A DNA stretch of 41,340 nucleotides from Candidatus Poribacteria bacterium (GTDB taxonomy: Bacteria; Poribacteria; WGA-4E; WGA-3G), in NCBI GenBank assembly GCA_022820835.1, contig JAJEET010000124.1, positions 1 through 41,340 of the forward strand, read 5' to 3'. Below the pieces are notes generated by a model. The model saw nothing but the letters and a program-made list of their open reading frames with translations, was not told the DNA's origin and ran no database searches. A program made the position numbers and the translations under genes. Numbering within the stretch: the stretch's first letter is position 1; each line of letters begins with the position of its first letter. Below are positions 23,548 to 31,189 of this stretch, piece after piece.

Positions 23548-24723
23548 ATGAATATATTTTCAAAACGTTTAAATCGACTCCCCCCATATATGTTTGGTAA
23601 ACTCAAACAGTTAACGCATGAACGCAGGCAGCAAGGGATAGACATTATCGACTTGGGGATGGGGAACCCGAATCAACCTACCCCGCAACCTATTATTGAT
23701 AAACTGACAGAGGCCGCGCAAGAACTTCGAAATCACCGCTATTCCGCTTCACGCGGCATTTACAATCTACGCAGGGAAGTCAGTTGGCATTATGAACGCC
23801 GGTTCGGTGTTGACATTGATCCGAATGAAGAGGCAATCGCTGTTATCGGTACGAAAGAGGGACTTGGGCATCTCGCTTTGGCTTTGATTGACGAAGGCGA
23901 CTTGGCGATGGTGCCGAATCCGACGTTCCCGATTCATACGTACAGCGTCGTCCTCGCCGGTGGTAGTGTTGTGAGCATACCGCTCACAGAGGAGAACGAT
24001 TTTATCCCTTCACTCACTGAGATTACACGCGATATCTGGCCGAGACCTAAGATGTTAATCTTAAGTTTCCCACATAACCCGACGGGAGCTGTCGTCGATC
24101 TTGGGTTCTTTGAGGAGATCGTCGCGTTCGCGAAACAACAGGACATCGTTGTCGTTCATGATTTGGCTTATGCGGACATCGTGTTTGATGGCTACAAAGC
24201 ACCGAGTTTTCTGCAGGCGAAGGGTGCGAAGGATGTCGGTATCGAATTCATCTCGCTGTCGAAATCTTATAACATGGCGGGTTGGCGGTGTGGGTTCGCA
24301 GCTGGGAACAGCGAGATTATAGAGGCACTCGCTCGGATTAAAGGCTATTACGACTATGGGATTTTCGCACCGATTCAGGTCGCTGCTATCATGGCACTCC
24401 GTACGCCAGCAGACACAGTGATGGAAAACGCTGCGATCTACCAGAAACGCCGCGATGTGCTCGTGGAAGGGTTAAACCGGATCGGATGGACCGTCTCGAA
24501 ACCGCAGGCTTCCATGTTCGTCTGGGCACCGATTCCCGAAGCGTGGCGACACTTGAGTTCTCTGGACTTCTCAATGAAACTCCTCAATGAAGCGGAAGTC
24601 TGTGTTTCTCCGGGTGCAGGGTTCGGGCATAACGGTGAGGGTTATATCCGCATAGCACTTGTAGAGAACGAGGATCGTATCCGTCAAGCAGTTCGTCAGA
24701 TCCGGCGTGCGTTGTTTGGTTAA
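23548..24723 (+). CDS. alaC: Class I/II aminotransferase, AlaC-like
   Basis: PLP-dependent fold-type I aminotransferase of 391 aa. The internal aldimine lysine is Lys239 in SLSKSYNMAGWR. Asn177 in FPHNPTG and Tyr208 in HDLAYAD are cofactor contacts. The start, with a LPPYMFGKLK segment and DLGMGNPNQPTP, closely follows E. coli AlaC (glutamate-pyruvate aminotransferase); the LL-diaminopimelate aminotransferase group is the main alternative. It lies 50 nt after the sulfatase. Its stop is immediately followed by the palindrome array of the Fic gene. The chain is complete. Confidence 0.87.
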   Translation: MNIFSKRLNRLPPYMFGKLKQLTHERRQQGIDIIDLGMGNPNQPTPQPIIDKLTEAAQELRNHRYSASRGIYNLRREVSWHYERRFGVDIDPNEEAIAVIGTKEGLGHLALALIDEGDLAMVPNPTFPIHTYSVVLAGGSVVSIPLTEENDFIPSLTEITRDIWPRPKMLILSFPHNPTGAVVDLGFFEEIVAFAKQQDIVVVHDLAYADIVFDGYKAPSFLQAKGAKDVGIEFISLSKSYNMAGWRCGFAAGNSEIIEALARIKGYYDYGIFAPIQVAAIMALRTPADTVMENAAIYQKRRDVLVEGLNRIGWTVSKPQASMFVWAPIPEAWRHLSSLDFSMKLLNEAEVCVSPGAGFGHNGEGYIRIALVENEDRIRQAVRQIRRALFG

Positions 24724-24730
24724 TGCACAA

Positions 24731-24874
24731 TCAATATGTATACAAATTATACATATCAGTGCCGATATGTATAGAAATTGCCAAAAAGTATACATGTCCG
24801 GATCGATATGTATACAAATTATACATATCAGTGCCGATATGTATAAAAATCGCCAAAAAGTATACATATCCCGA
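24731..24874. repeat. Two 72-bp tandem repeats forming a phased palindrome array
   Basis: Units 24731-24802 and 24803-24874 differ at only about half a dozen positions. Each contains two inverted repeats built from the same 10-bp arm GATATGTATA, first with a 5-nt spacer (24805-24814/24820-24829 in unit 2) and then a 15-nt spacer (24836-24845/24861-24870). The four dyad centres are about 36 bp apart. The array fills the gap between the aminotransferase stop and the fic start. It also stays open in reading frames on both strands, but these are low-complexity and not considered genes. Confidence 0.85.
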
Positions 24875-24895
24875 TTATCAAGGTTGGTGACAACG

Positions 24896-25981
24896 ATGCC
24901 TCAATTCAATCCAAATCTTCCATGGAACGATATTCCTGAACTTCCGCCCGCTACAGACCTCGAATCGCGTGCCATCCTCAAAGCATGCATATCGGCAATG
25001 ACCGAACTTTCTAAGGCAAATGCCTTGGTGAAGACACTACCAAACGAAGAGGTTCTGATAAATACACTACCACTTCAGGAGGCACGTAGGAGTTCGGAAA
25101 TCGAAAACATCATTACGACTAACGATGATCTGTACCGAGCGATGACATCTGACAGAAACCAGATTGATTCCAACACCAAAGAGGTACTACACTACCGCGA
25201 GGCATTGTGGGAAGGTGTCAGGAGCATCCGAGAAGGCTCAACTCTGAACATACAACTCTTTGAGCAAATCTGCTCACGTATTTTTGACGAAAAAATGAAA
25301 GGGCGTAGTGGGCCGGTGGTGATTGAAAACCGAGCAACACAACAACTCATTTACAGACCCCCAGCCGGATACGGAAATCTTATCAGATTGTTAACGAACC
25401 TTGATCGATTCATTAATGATAAAACTGATGGATTTGAACCGCTTGTCAAAATGGCCGTAATGCACTACCAGTTTGAGGCGATACACCCTTTCATGGATGG
25501 CAATGGACGAACAGGACGTATACTCAACATCCTCTATTTGGTACAGCAAGGACTGCTTGATGTACCGATACTTTATCTCAGCCGTTTTCTTATCCAAAAT
25601 CGGAATGCGTATTATCAATATCTCCGTGAAGTCACGGAAAACGGAAGTTGGCAGCAGTGGATTCTCTACATCTTGAAAGCAGTGGAACAGACCTCGAGAG
25701 ACACAGCAGAGAAAATAGAGGCAATTAATCGTCTTATCGATAACGTTATGATAAAAGCGCAAGGCAGAACGAAAGCTGTTGAGCGCGAAGGGTTTGTTGA
25801 TCTACTTTTCAAGTGGCCCTACTGCAAAATTGGTATCGTTGAACAAGAACTGGCGTGTAGTCGCATTACAGCTACAAGGTACTTGAACGATATCGTAGCA
25901 CTCGGTTTGCTTGAACAAGTGAAGATAGGACGAGAGAACTACTACATTAATAGCGACCTCATGGAATTGCTATCAGAATAA
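24896..25981 (+). CDS. fic: Fic-family AMP transferase with C-terminal winged helix
   Basis: A 361-aa protein that transfers AMP or another nucleotide part to target side chains. The Fic motif HPFMDGNGRTGR is complete at 197-208, with catalytic His197. An N-terminal inhibitory helix carries SxxxEN at 66-71 (Ser66, Glu70, Asn71), so activity is probably held off in the resting form, as in class II Fic proteins. Residues from about 300 to 361 look like a winged helix that could bind DNA. The start at 24896 is placed inside the longer open frame because AAGGTTGGTGA lies just before it and the upstream part is repeat DNA. The palindrome array just upstream is a natural target for self-regulation. 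Confidence 0.9.
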   Translation: MPQFNPNLPWNDIPELPPATDLESRAILKACISAMTELSKANALVKTLPNEEVLINTLPLQEARRSSEIENIITTNDDLYRAMTSDRNQIDSNTKEVLHYREALWEGVRSIREGSTLNIQLFEQICSRIFDEKMKGRSGPVVIENRATQQLIYRPPAGYGNLIRLLTNLDRFINDKTDGFEPLVKMAVMHYQFEAIHPFMDGNGRTGRILNILYLVQQGLLDVPILYLSRFLIQNRNAYYQYLREVTENGSWQQWILYILKAVEQTSRDTAEKIEAINRLIDNVMIKAQGRTKAVEREGFVDLLFKWPYCKIGIVEQELACSRITATRYLNDIVALGLLEQVKIGRENYYINSDLMELLSE

Positions 25982-26061
25982 ACTTCTGGCAAAATTACGG
26001 AAAAAACCGGGAACCCAAGTAAGCGCGCTATTTGCGTATTGTATGGGAGCTCTGCCTTGCG

Positions 26062-26964
26062 TTATTCCAATCCCCACTGTTTCTTCGCTTCCTCAAACGA
26101 AATCTTCTGGCTGCCTGTGTGAGAAATCGGGTTTTTGCCGACCCACCGCTCATCGATCGGATGTTCTGCCGGTTGGAAACGGATGTCACAACTGATGCGC
26201 CACCGATCCGAAAGGTTCTTGGTGGAGGTGTGCATCGTGTGCATCGTGAAGATAATGACATCCCCCATCTCAAAATCGGCAGTCTGCCACTCACCTCCGT
26301 ATTTATCGCTGATCTCAATTGGATCGCGTCCGAAATGCCCCGGAGTCCCGTCTCTGTCAACATCTGTCTTGCCGTAGGTATCCCGAATCGGTGCGAAACT
26401 CGGTAGGTTATGTGACCCGACGAGTACCGTCAATGTACCCATCGTTGCAGGCACATCGCCGAACGGAACCCAACAGGTGTGCAGCTGCTTCGAGCCTCTC
26501 CCCATATAGACGAAATCGAAGTGTGGTCCCGACCAACCGTCAGGGCGGACGAACCGGAGCCACTTGTAATCGAACGTTCGGGTATCGCCGCCGAAGAAGT
26601 TGCGGAAGAATTTAAAGAGTTCATCGCCTTCTAAAACGGACTGAACATTTGGGTGGTGTGTAACAGCGGGTGCTCCCATCGTCCGTCCAGGGCTTCCGTT
26701 CCCTGCGACTGCCTCCATGATGTCGGTGTCAGCCTTGAATACCTCATCTTTTCCGTTCCCTTCAGCGTATTCAAGGATGGCGCGCCGCCCCGCGATAATC
26801 TTTTCCTTGTTAATTAAACCGCGGACGAGTAGATACCCGTCCTCTGCTATCTGTTCGTGCAAGCCTTCTGGTGAGTCGAGCACAGCGTTACAGTCCCGCA
26901 GCACACCGATGTGTGGACCGGGGAAGGTCAGTTCATGGTCTCCTACAAAAACGGTTTTCGCCAT
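26062..26964 (-). CDS. Phytanoyl-CoA dioxygenase (PhyH) family protein
   Basis: Fe(II)/2-oxoglutarate oxygenase of 300 aa. His148 and Asp150 (GPHFDF) and a distal His in MHTMHTS (His242 or His245) form the iron site, and Arg254 or Arg256 nearby may bind 2-oxoglutarate. The ATG at 26964 follows a strong GAGGAGG site; a TTG at 26979 is less likely. It is the last gene of a minus-strand run after the substrate-binding lipoprotein (23-nt gap). It is only distantly similar to the other PhyH protein (5772-6551), so the two probably act on different substrates. Confidence 0.88.
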   Translation of the reverse strand: MAKTVFVGDHELTFPGPHIGVLRDCNAVLDSPEGLHEQIAEDGYLLVRGLINKEKIIAGRRAILEYAEGNGKDEVFKADTDIMEAVAGNGSPGRTMGAPAVTHHPNVQSVLEGDELFKFFRNFFGGDTRTFDYKWLRFVRPDGWSGPHFDFVYMGRGSKQLHTCWVPFGDVPATMGTLTVLVGSHNLPSFAPIRDTYGKTDVDRDGTPGHFGRDPIEISDKYGGEWQTADFEMGDVIIFTMHTMHTSTKNLSDRWRISCDIRFQPAEHPIDERWVGKNPISHTGSQKISFEEAKKQWGLE

Positions 26965-26987
26965 CGTTTTCCTCCTCAAATATGCTA

Positions 26988-28199
26988 TTAAGGTGTGAGC
27001 ACATGATAAAGTTGTATCTTTCCATCTCTGATAATGTTGATAACGGCACTCTTGATCGCGTGTCGATTTTCATTAAAGTGCGAAAGTATTGCTGCACCCC
27101 TATAGTCCTGAGTCGCTTGAATTTGGTCGCGAATCGCCGCTGCAGTCAAGTTAGGCGCACGTTTCATCGCCGCAATGATAATGTTCGCTGCATCATATCC
27201 GAGTGATGCTGGCCCGTCAGGGGCAATTCCAAACCGTGAGGTATAGTCGGTAATAAATTGCGTTGCCTCTTTGCCTAACTGTTCTGGGGTACCTTCGGCT
27301 GAAAAGTGGTTCGCAAAGAAGCTGCCTTCAGCTGCTGCGCCAGCGATTTCAACGAGATCGGGTCGATCCCAGCCATCGCCGCCGAGAAAGGTTGCAGGAA
27401 TATTAATATCGGCAGCTTTCGCCTGCTTCACAGCTAACAGGAATTCGGGACCCAAGCCGGGTAGAAAGACGACATCAACTGGCGGATCAATTGCGGCAAT
27501 TGCGGTGAGTTGCTCGGTGTAATCAGTGGTCCCAGTTTCGTAAAATTGGCGGATTGCGATTGTGCTCCCTTGCGCGGTAAACGTTTCAACGAAAACATCC
27601 GTCAATCCTTGCGAGTAAGCACTATCGGTTTCTGTAAGTACCGCCGCTGTCGTCGCGCTTAATTCCTGAACAGCAAAACTCGCCATTACACCTGCTTGGT
27701 ATGGATCCGTGAACGCTCCCATAAACGAAAAGTGCCTATTTTCGGAAACTTTCGGATTCGTGGGATAGGTTGTTACGATAGGGATGCCGTGTTCTTGGAC
27801 AATATCTCCTACGGGCATTGCCAGTGTGGAGTAATCTGGTCCCACGATTGCGGAGACACCGAGATTAATCAGTTCCTCCGCATATTGGACGCTGAGTGTG
27901 GGGTCTCTTTTATCATCTCGGATGAGGAGTTCTATGGGCAATCCGTTAACACCGCCAGCCTCGTTCGCGAGCATGACAGCCAGTTCTGCACCGTTTCGAG
28001 TTGTGCCTGGGTCAGGCGGACTATACAAAAAACCGATTTTGACAGTAACCCTATTGTCTGGCGACTCTGAATCCGTTGGTTCAACAACCTGTTGAACTCG
28101 TTGACATCCTAAAAAGAAAACAACCATCAAGCAAAATGCGCCCAGAATCCCGGAAACCGCCCAGAATCTAAGTGCTCTTTGGTTTCGCCTACGTATCAT
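26988..28199 (-). CDS. ABC transporter substrate-binding lipoprotein (branched-chain amino acid/LivK type)
   Basis: This 403-aa protein is a type I periplasmic binding fold of the Peripla_BP_6 family, which captures amino acids or small amides for import. The signal runs from an arginine-rich start (MIRRRNQR) through a hydrophobic segment to the lipobox FLGC (about residue 31), so it is membrane-anchored. The mature part begins VKIGFLYSPPDPGTTRNGAELAVMLANEAGG, typical of LivK-like proteins. No permease or ATPase genes are nearby, so it depends on a transporter elsewhere or acts as a sensor. It overlaps the DprA-like gene by 4 nt. Confidence 0.88.
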   Translation of the reverse strand: MIRRRNQRALRFWAVSGILGAFCLMVVFFLGCQRVQQVVEPTDSESPDNRVTVKIGFLYSPPDPGTTRNGAELAVMLANEAGGVNGLPIELLIRDDKRDPTLSVQYAEELINLGVSAIVGPDYSTLAMPVGDIVQEHGIPIVTTYPTNPKVSENRHFSFMGAFTDPYQAGVMASFAVQELSATTAAVLTETDSAYSQGLTDVFVETFTAQGSTIAIRQFYETGTTDYTEQLTAIAAIDPPVDVVFLPGLGPEFLLAVKQAKAADINIPATFLGGDGWDRPDLVEIAGAAAEGSFFANHFSAEGTPEQLGKEATQFITDYTSRFGIAPDGPASLGYDAANIIIAAMKRAPNLTAAAIRDQIQATQDYRGAAILSHFNENRHAIKSAVINIIRDGKIQLYHVLTP

Positions 28200-28879
28200 A
28201 TAATTCCTCCGATGCTTCTATCGTTTAGGCGGATCCGTGTGTCCACCCACGCTCTATGGACGGACTGCACGCCGAACTCAAAAAGATCCCTATTTGCTGG
28301 TGTATCAAAGGTAAAAACGGGTTTACCCCACGACACCATCATCTGTGCGAATTCCAATGTCTTGCTGTCTTCGGCGGCATGCACAATACAGATTTTGTCC
28401 GCAAGTGCTGCGACGAAAGCGTTGCGCCGGTTCGCCAACGCCGCGGTCTGTCGATTGTGGCGACTTTCAAACGGTGATAGAATTAACAACCGTTCTTTAG
28501 CGAATGCGTCTTTCCATACCGATTTCAGTCGCATATTTTCGATGCTCCGTGCCGGACATAAAAGGATCGGTTGTACACCACGCAGCAAGACACGCAGACA
28601 TTCCTGTTCAATCGGCGAATGATAGCCTCCGATCGTTGGGATACCTCGCTCCTTAAATCTCTGTGCCAAGTCGTGCGTCTTCAATATCAGTTCCCCAGGA
28701 CACTTCTTGGAACAGAAGAGTGCCCAGAGGTTTCCGTTAAAAGCGGTATCTATTCCCGGTAACAAGTCGATATTTCCGCGTGCCCAAATTGTTTCTGGAG
28801 CTTCTGTTTTTAGGAAATCCTTTAGTTTTTTTGGATAATTCGGGTCTATTTGTGTGATGCGTTGAATTGGCGGTATCAC
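28196..28879 (-). CDS. DprA-like (SLOG superfamily) protein
   Basis: A 227-aa protein. The start ITQIDPNYPKKLKDF and WARGNIDLL match the lead-in of DprA/Smf proteins. The Rossmann-like core then shows RRNAFVAALADKICIVHAA and GKPVFTFDTPAN, equivalent to the RN..I..L.....V.EA and G.PVFAVPG blocks of DprA. It lacks the usual N-terminal SAM and C-terminal winged-helix parts and is shorter than DprA. DprA loads RecA on single-stranded DNA in transformation, whereas shorter SLOG proteins may sense nucleotides. I use the GTG at 28879, with AAGGA upstream. It is co-transcribed with a substrate-binding lipoprotein (4-nt overlap), a puzzling partnership. Confidence 0.7.
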   Translation of the reverse strand: MIPPIQRITQIDPNYPKKLKDFLKTEAPETIWARGNIDLLPGIDTAFNGNLWALFCSKKCPGELILKTHDLAQRFKERGIPTIGGYHSPIEQECLRVLLRGVQPILLCPARSIENMRLKSVWKDAFAKERLLILSPFESRHNRQTAALANRRNAFVAALADKICIVHAAEDSKTLEFAQMMVSWGKPVFTFDTPANRDLFEFGVQSVHRAWVDTRIRLNDRSIGGII

Positions 28880-28950
28880 TTCTCATCCTTATAATAGGAT
28901 CCAAAATATGTTTACCCTTCGCGATATGAACTTCACATGACAGTTTGTAC

Positions 28951-29180
28951 GGGTTGGGTTACCCAATTCCTACGATCCCTACCGCGTGTAGAAATAATTA
29001 TGGGTTTTACTATAACAAAACTTGGTAATTAGTGCAAGAATATAACTTACAGCGAACAGCGTCATTCAATTGTCCAAATCACGCTTGTCGGAGGGGTTTC
29101 TAACCCCGATTCTTACGATTATCTGTGATCGGCACTCACAAGCAGAACCACCATCTTCCGTAGGAGCAAGCTGTGCTCGC
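28951..29180. repeat. Cluster of short hairpin repeats between genes
   Basis: The 323-bp gap from 28880 to 29202 has no supported gene but three compact inverted repeats: TTGGGT/ACCCAA (28954-28966), GGGGTT/AACCCC (29093-29107), and GAGCA/TGCTC (29164-29178). Each is flanked by phrases (such as CCTACGATCCCTACCG and CTTGTCGGAGGGG) that look like the small dispersed repeats seen in sponge-associated uncultured bacteria. That resemblance is from memory, not a search. Confidence 0.4.
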
Positions 29181-29202
29181 GATACTCATAACAAATACTG
29201 TA

Positions 29203-29739
29203 TCAAGCGGAAAGTTGGCGATGTGCTTCAGGGGGCGCGCCGTTTTGGAGCCAAGTAATCGGTTGTTCTTCTGCTGTCCTATCTGGGTTGACCCAGATGA
29301 TGCCTCGGATTTCACTAACGCTTTGGGAGGCTCGTTTGAAAAGTCCTCGGACAGTTTCATCAAGTGAAATGACGGTTTGATCGGTTGCGAGTGCTGCTTG
29401 GAGAAGGCGAAAATCCTTTCGCAGTGCTTCAATATTTCTTTCCCTGTTTGCTGTTATTTCGATTTTGTCGGACAACGTGCTATTCTGAGGAGGATTGACA
29501 TAAACAAATCTCTTTCTGGCAATCATTGATTTCAACCAACGGGCTGAAAAATTTGATTGATGCTTATTCCATTCCTCGGACAATTCTGGTGTCATTACAA
29601 CATGGTGTGGAGATTCCTCTTGAAAAGTTTCAAGAAATTCGGTGCAGTTGACTGATACTGACGCGGTTGCCCCTTTGCCACCAGCAGCGCGAGCGACGGA
29701 GGCATTCACAACGAGTCGTTTTAAATCTCTGGCGCGCAT
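29203..29739 (-). CDS. PIN-like domain protein, partner of an ATPase
   Basis: A 178-aa protein with the PIN ribonuclease-like layout: a first strand LVVNAS at 9-14, the cysteine/acid helix CTEFLETF at 32-39, PELSEEWNKH at 51-60 and ALATDQTVISLDETV at 117-130. Asp120 and Asp127 are in the expected acidic places, but the first catalytic Asp is Asn12, so cleavage may be weak or absent. I start at the ATG 29739, with AAAGGA seven bases upstream. The upstream ATPase stop (29741) is one base away, indicating coupled translation. The family match is by pattern only. Confidence 0.7.
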   Translation of the reverse strand: MRARDLKRLVVNASVARAAGGKGATASVSVNCTEFLETFQEESPHHVVMTPELSEEWNKHQSNFSARWLKSMIARKRFVYVNPPQNSTLSDKIEITANRERNIEALRKDFRLLQAALATDQTVISLDETVRGLFKRASQSVSEIRGIIWVNPDRTAEEQPITWLQNGAPPEAHRQLSA

Positions 29740-29740
29740 G

Positions 29741-31123
29741 CTATGTCCTTTCAATGAAACGCGACTGTGCTGCTTTTATGTAACGACTCTGTGTTTTGAG
29801 TTCTACATCATCAAAATCCATGGGCCAATCACCGTAAGCTCCCGCTTCGTCTAAGTCTACGCTGCTAACTTCGGTTACGCCATCTTCACGCCGTGTAAAC
29901 CAATGCAATTTCACTAAATCCGGCGAAAGTTTCCCTTCGGCAACAAGCGTTTGGATCCCTAAAAGGAGGAGGGAACTATGCGTTTCAACAACGACACGTA
30001 CACCCCGCTTTGAAGCATTTGCTAGTATTCGTGCCAATGTGACTTGTGCACGGGGATGGAGATGCAACTCAGGCTGTTCAAGATAAACAAGCCTCCCTGA
30101 TTTCGCGACAGCCAGTGCCACTAAAACAGGTAGAACTTGGGATACACCGAATCCTACGTCGGCAATGCTGACCATGTCCGTCTCGTCAAAGTTATCGTGC
30201 GGAAGACGACTAACCTGAAGTTCAACGCGAGCATCATCAATTTTGTCAGTACCCACTTGTCCTGCTAGCTTAAGTACACGCAGTGCTGCAGCTATTAATT
30301 TCAAGTCCCTATTCTCTTCTGCCTGCCACTTATGAATGACACTCGCAACATAATTTTCAAAGGTGCCAGGATATTTCGGTCCAGTACCTATCATTTTATA
30401 GTTACGTTCTGGGTTGCCGCGCAATCCTGGAAGGTGTATGCTGTCGCGAATACTAGTTGCAAGGTTAGAGGTAATGTCGTGGACTGCATAACCCTCTTGA
30501 GAACTAAGATGCAAAAAGCATCGCGAGCGTGTTACACCATCCACATCCTCGGGTATAAAATTCTGGCGAATATGCGACCTAAATTCGTCTAGAAATTCTT
30601 CCAACCGCCTTACTTCTTCAGGCAGTTCATCAGGAGAATATCTCGGTATTATGGGTTGGTCAGTCAGTGATTTGATATCTTCGGGCGACATATCAGGAGA
30701 TAGGGTAAAGCGCATAGAAGGCGATGGAGTTTCTAATTCTCTTTCAGCTGTCATTTCAGCAATCTCAATCCGCTCCTGCCCTTTTCTAAAGATCGTTGTC
30801 ACCGAATCAAAGACCTCAAACTTATGGGTCTCAATCCGAATTTTAAAACTATCTGTTCTCCTGTTATCTGGTAATGTGGTCAGAAACTGCGCTGCCTCAG
30901 TAAATTGAGCATTTGGTCCATCAATCAATAGGGCCCCTGGATCGTACGATGCATCCAGCGTTTGCTTCAGCATCAATAGCGGTTGCATGATGCTGGATTT
31001 CCCAGAACTATTCGCACCGGCAAGAATCGTCAGCGGACGGATATCAATTTCGCATTCCTCCGCAATGGATTTGAACCCTTTTACGGCTATTTTGGTGATA
31101 CCTTCGATCATTTTTTCTGACAT
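29741..31123 (-). CDS. AAA family ATPase (DUF3696/OLD-like type)
   Basis: A 460-aa ABC-type ATPase. Walker A is GANSSGKS at 36-43, the signature-like DVGFGVSQVLPVL and Walker B LVYLEQPELHLHP lie in the C-terminal half, followed by the switch ETHSS. The intervening coiled region is typical of SMC/RecN/OLD ATPases, and the C-terminal layout matches DUF3696-containing ATPases. I start at 31123, since AAGGAGG lies nine bases before that ATG but abuts the ATG at 31132. The gene is joined to a PIN-like protein. ATPase-plus-nuclease pairs of this sort are known from several phage-defence systems, so a defensive role is plausible but not shown. Confidence 0.85.
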   Translation of the reverse strand: MSEKMIEGITKIAVKGFKSIAEECEIDIRPLTILAGANSSGKSSIMQPLLMLKQTLDASYDPGALLIDGPNAQFTEAAQFLTTLPDNRRTDSFKIRIETHKFEVFDSVTTIFRKGQERIEIAEMTAERELETPSPSMRFTLSPDMSPEDIKSLTDQPIIPRYSPDELPEEVRRLEEFLDEFRSHIRQNFIPEDVDGVTRSRCFLHLSSQEGYAVHDITSNLATSIRDSIHLPGLRGNPERNYKMIGTGPKYPGTFENYVASVIHKWQAEENRDLKLIAAALRVLKLAGQVGTDKIDDARVELQVSRLPHDNFDETDMVSIADVGFGVSQVLPVLVALAVAKSGRLVYLEQPELHLHPRAQVTLARILANASKRGVRVVVETHSSLLLLGIQTLVAEGKLSPDLVKLHWFTRREDGVTEVSSVDLDEAGAYGDWPMDFDDVELKTQSRYIKAAQSRFIERT

Positions 31124-31153
31124 ATAGGACATCCTCCTTGTGCTATTCGCTTA

Positions 31154-31189
31154 CTTAATCGTTCACTTAATCGTTCACTTAATCGTTCA
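31154..31189. repeat. Three 12-bp tandem repeats at the 3' end of a broken gene
   Basis: CTTAATCGTTCA occurs three times in perfect tandem (31154-31165, 31166-31177, 31178-31189). On the minus strand each unit supplies a TAA, and the first one met is the stop codon of the AlbA_2/HATPase remnant. Confidence 0.9.

Noticed and set aside
24571..24867. Minus-strand 98-codon frame in the palindrome array
   Set aside because: Its repeats (YTFWRFLYISALICIICIHID-like) are only the translation of the tandem repeat, and it overlaps the aminotransferase gene.
24731..24874. CRISPR array
   Set aside because: There are only two units, with no variable spacers between conserved repeats and no cas genes nearby.
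24707..24895. N-terminal extension of the Fic reading frame through the 72-bp repeats
   Set aside because: It encodes low-complexity repeated residues, overlaps the aminotransferase end, and the ATG at 24896 has a ribosome site and matches where Fic proteins begin.
29752..29754. TTG start for the PIN-like protein
   Set aside because: The AAAGGA ribosome site lies between this TTG and the ATG at 29739, so the ATG is the better start.
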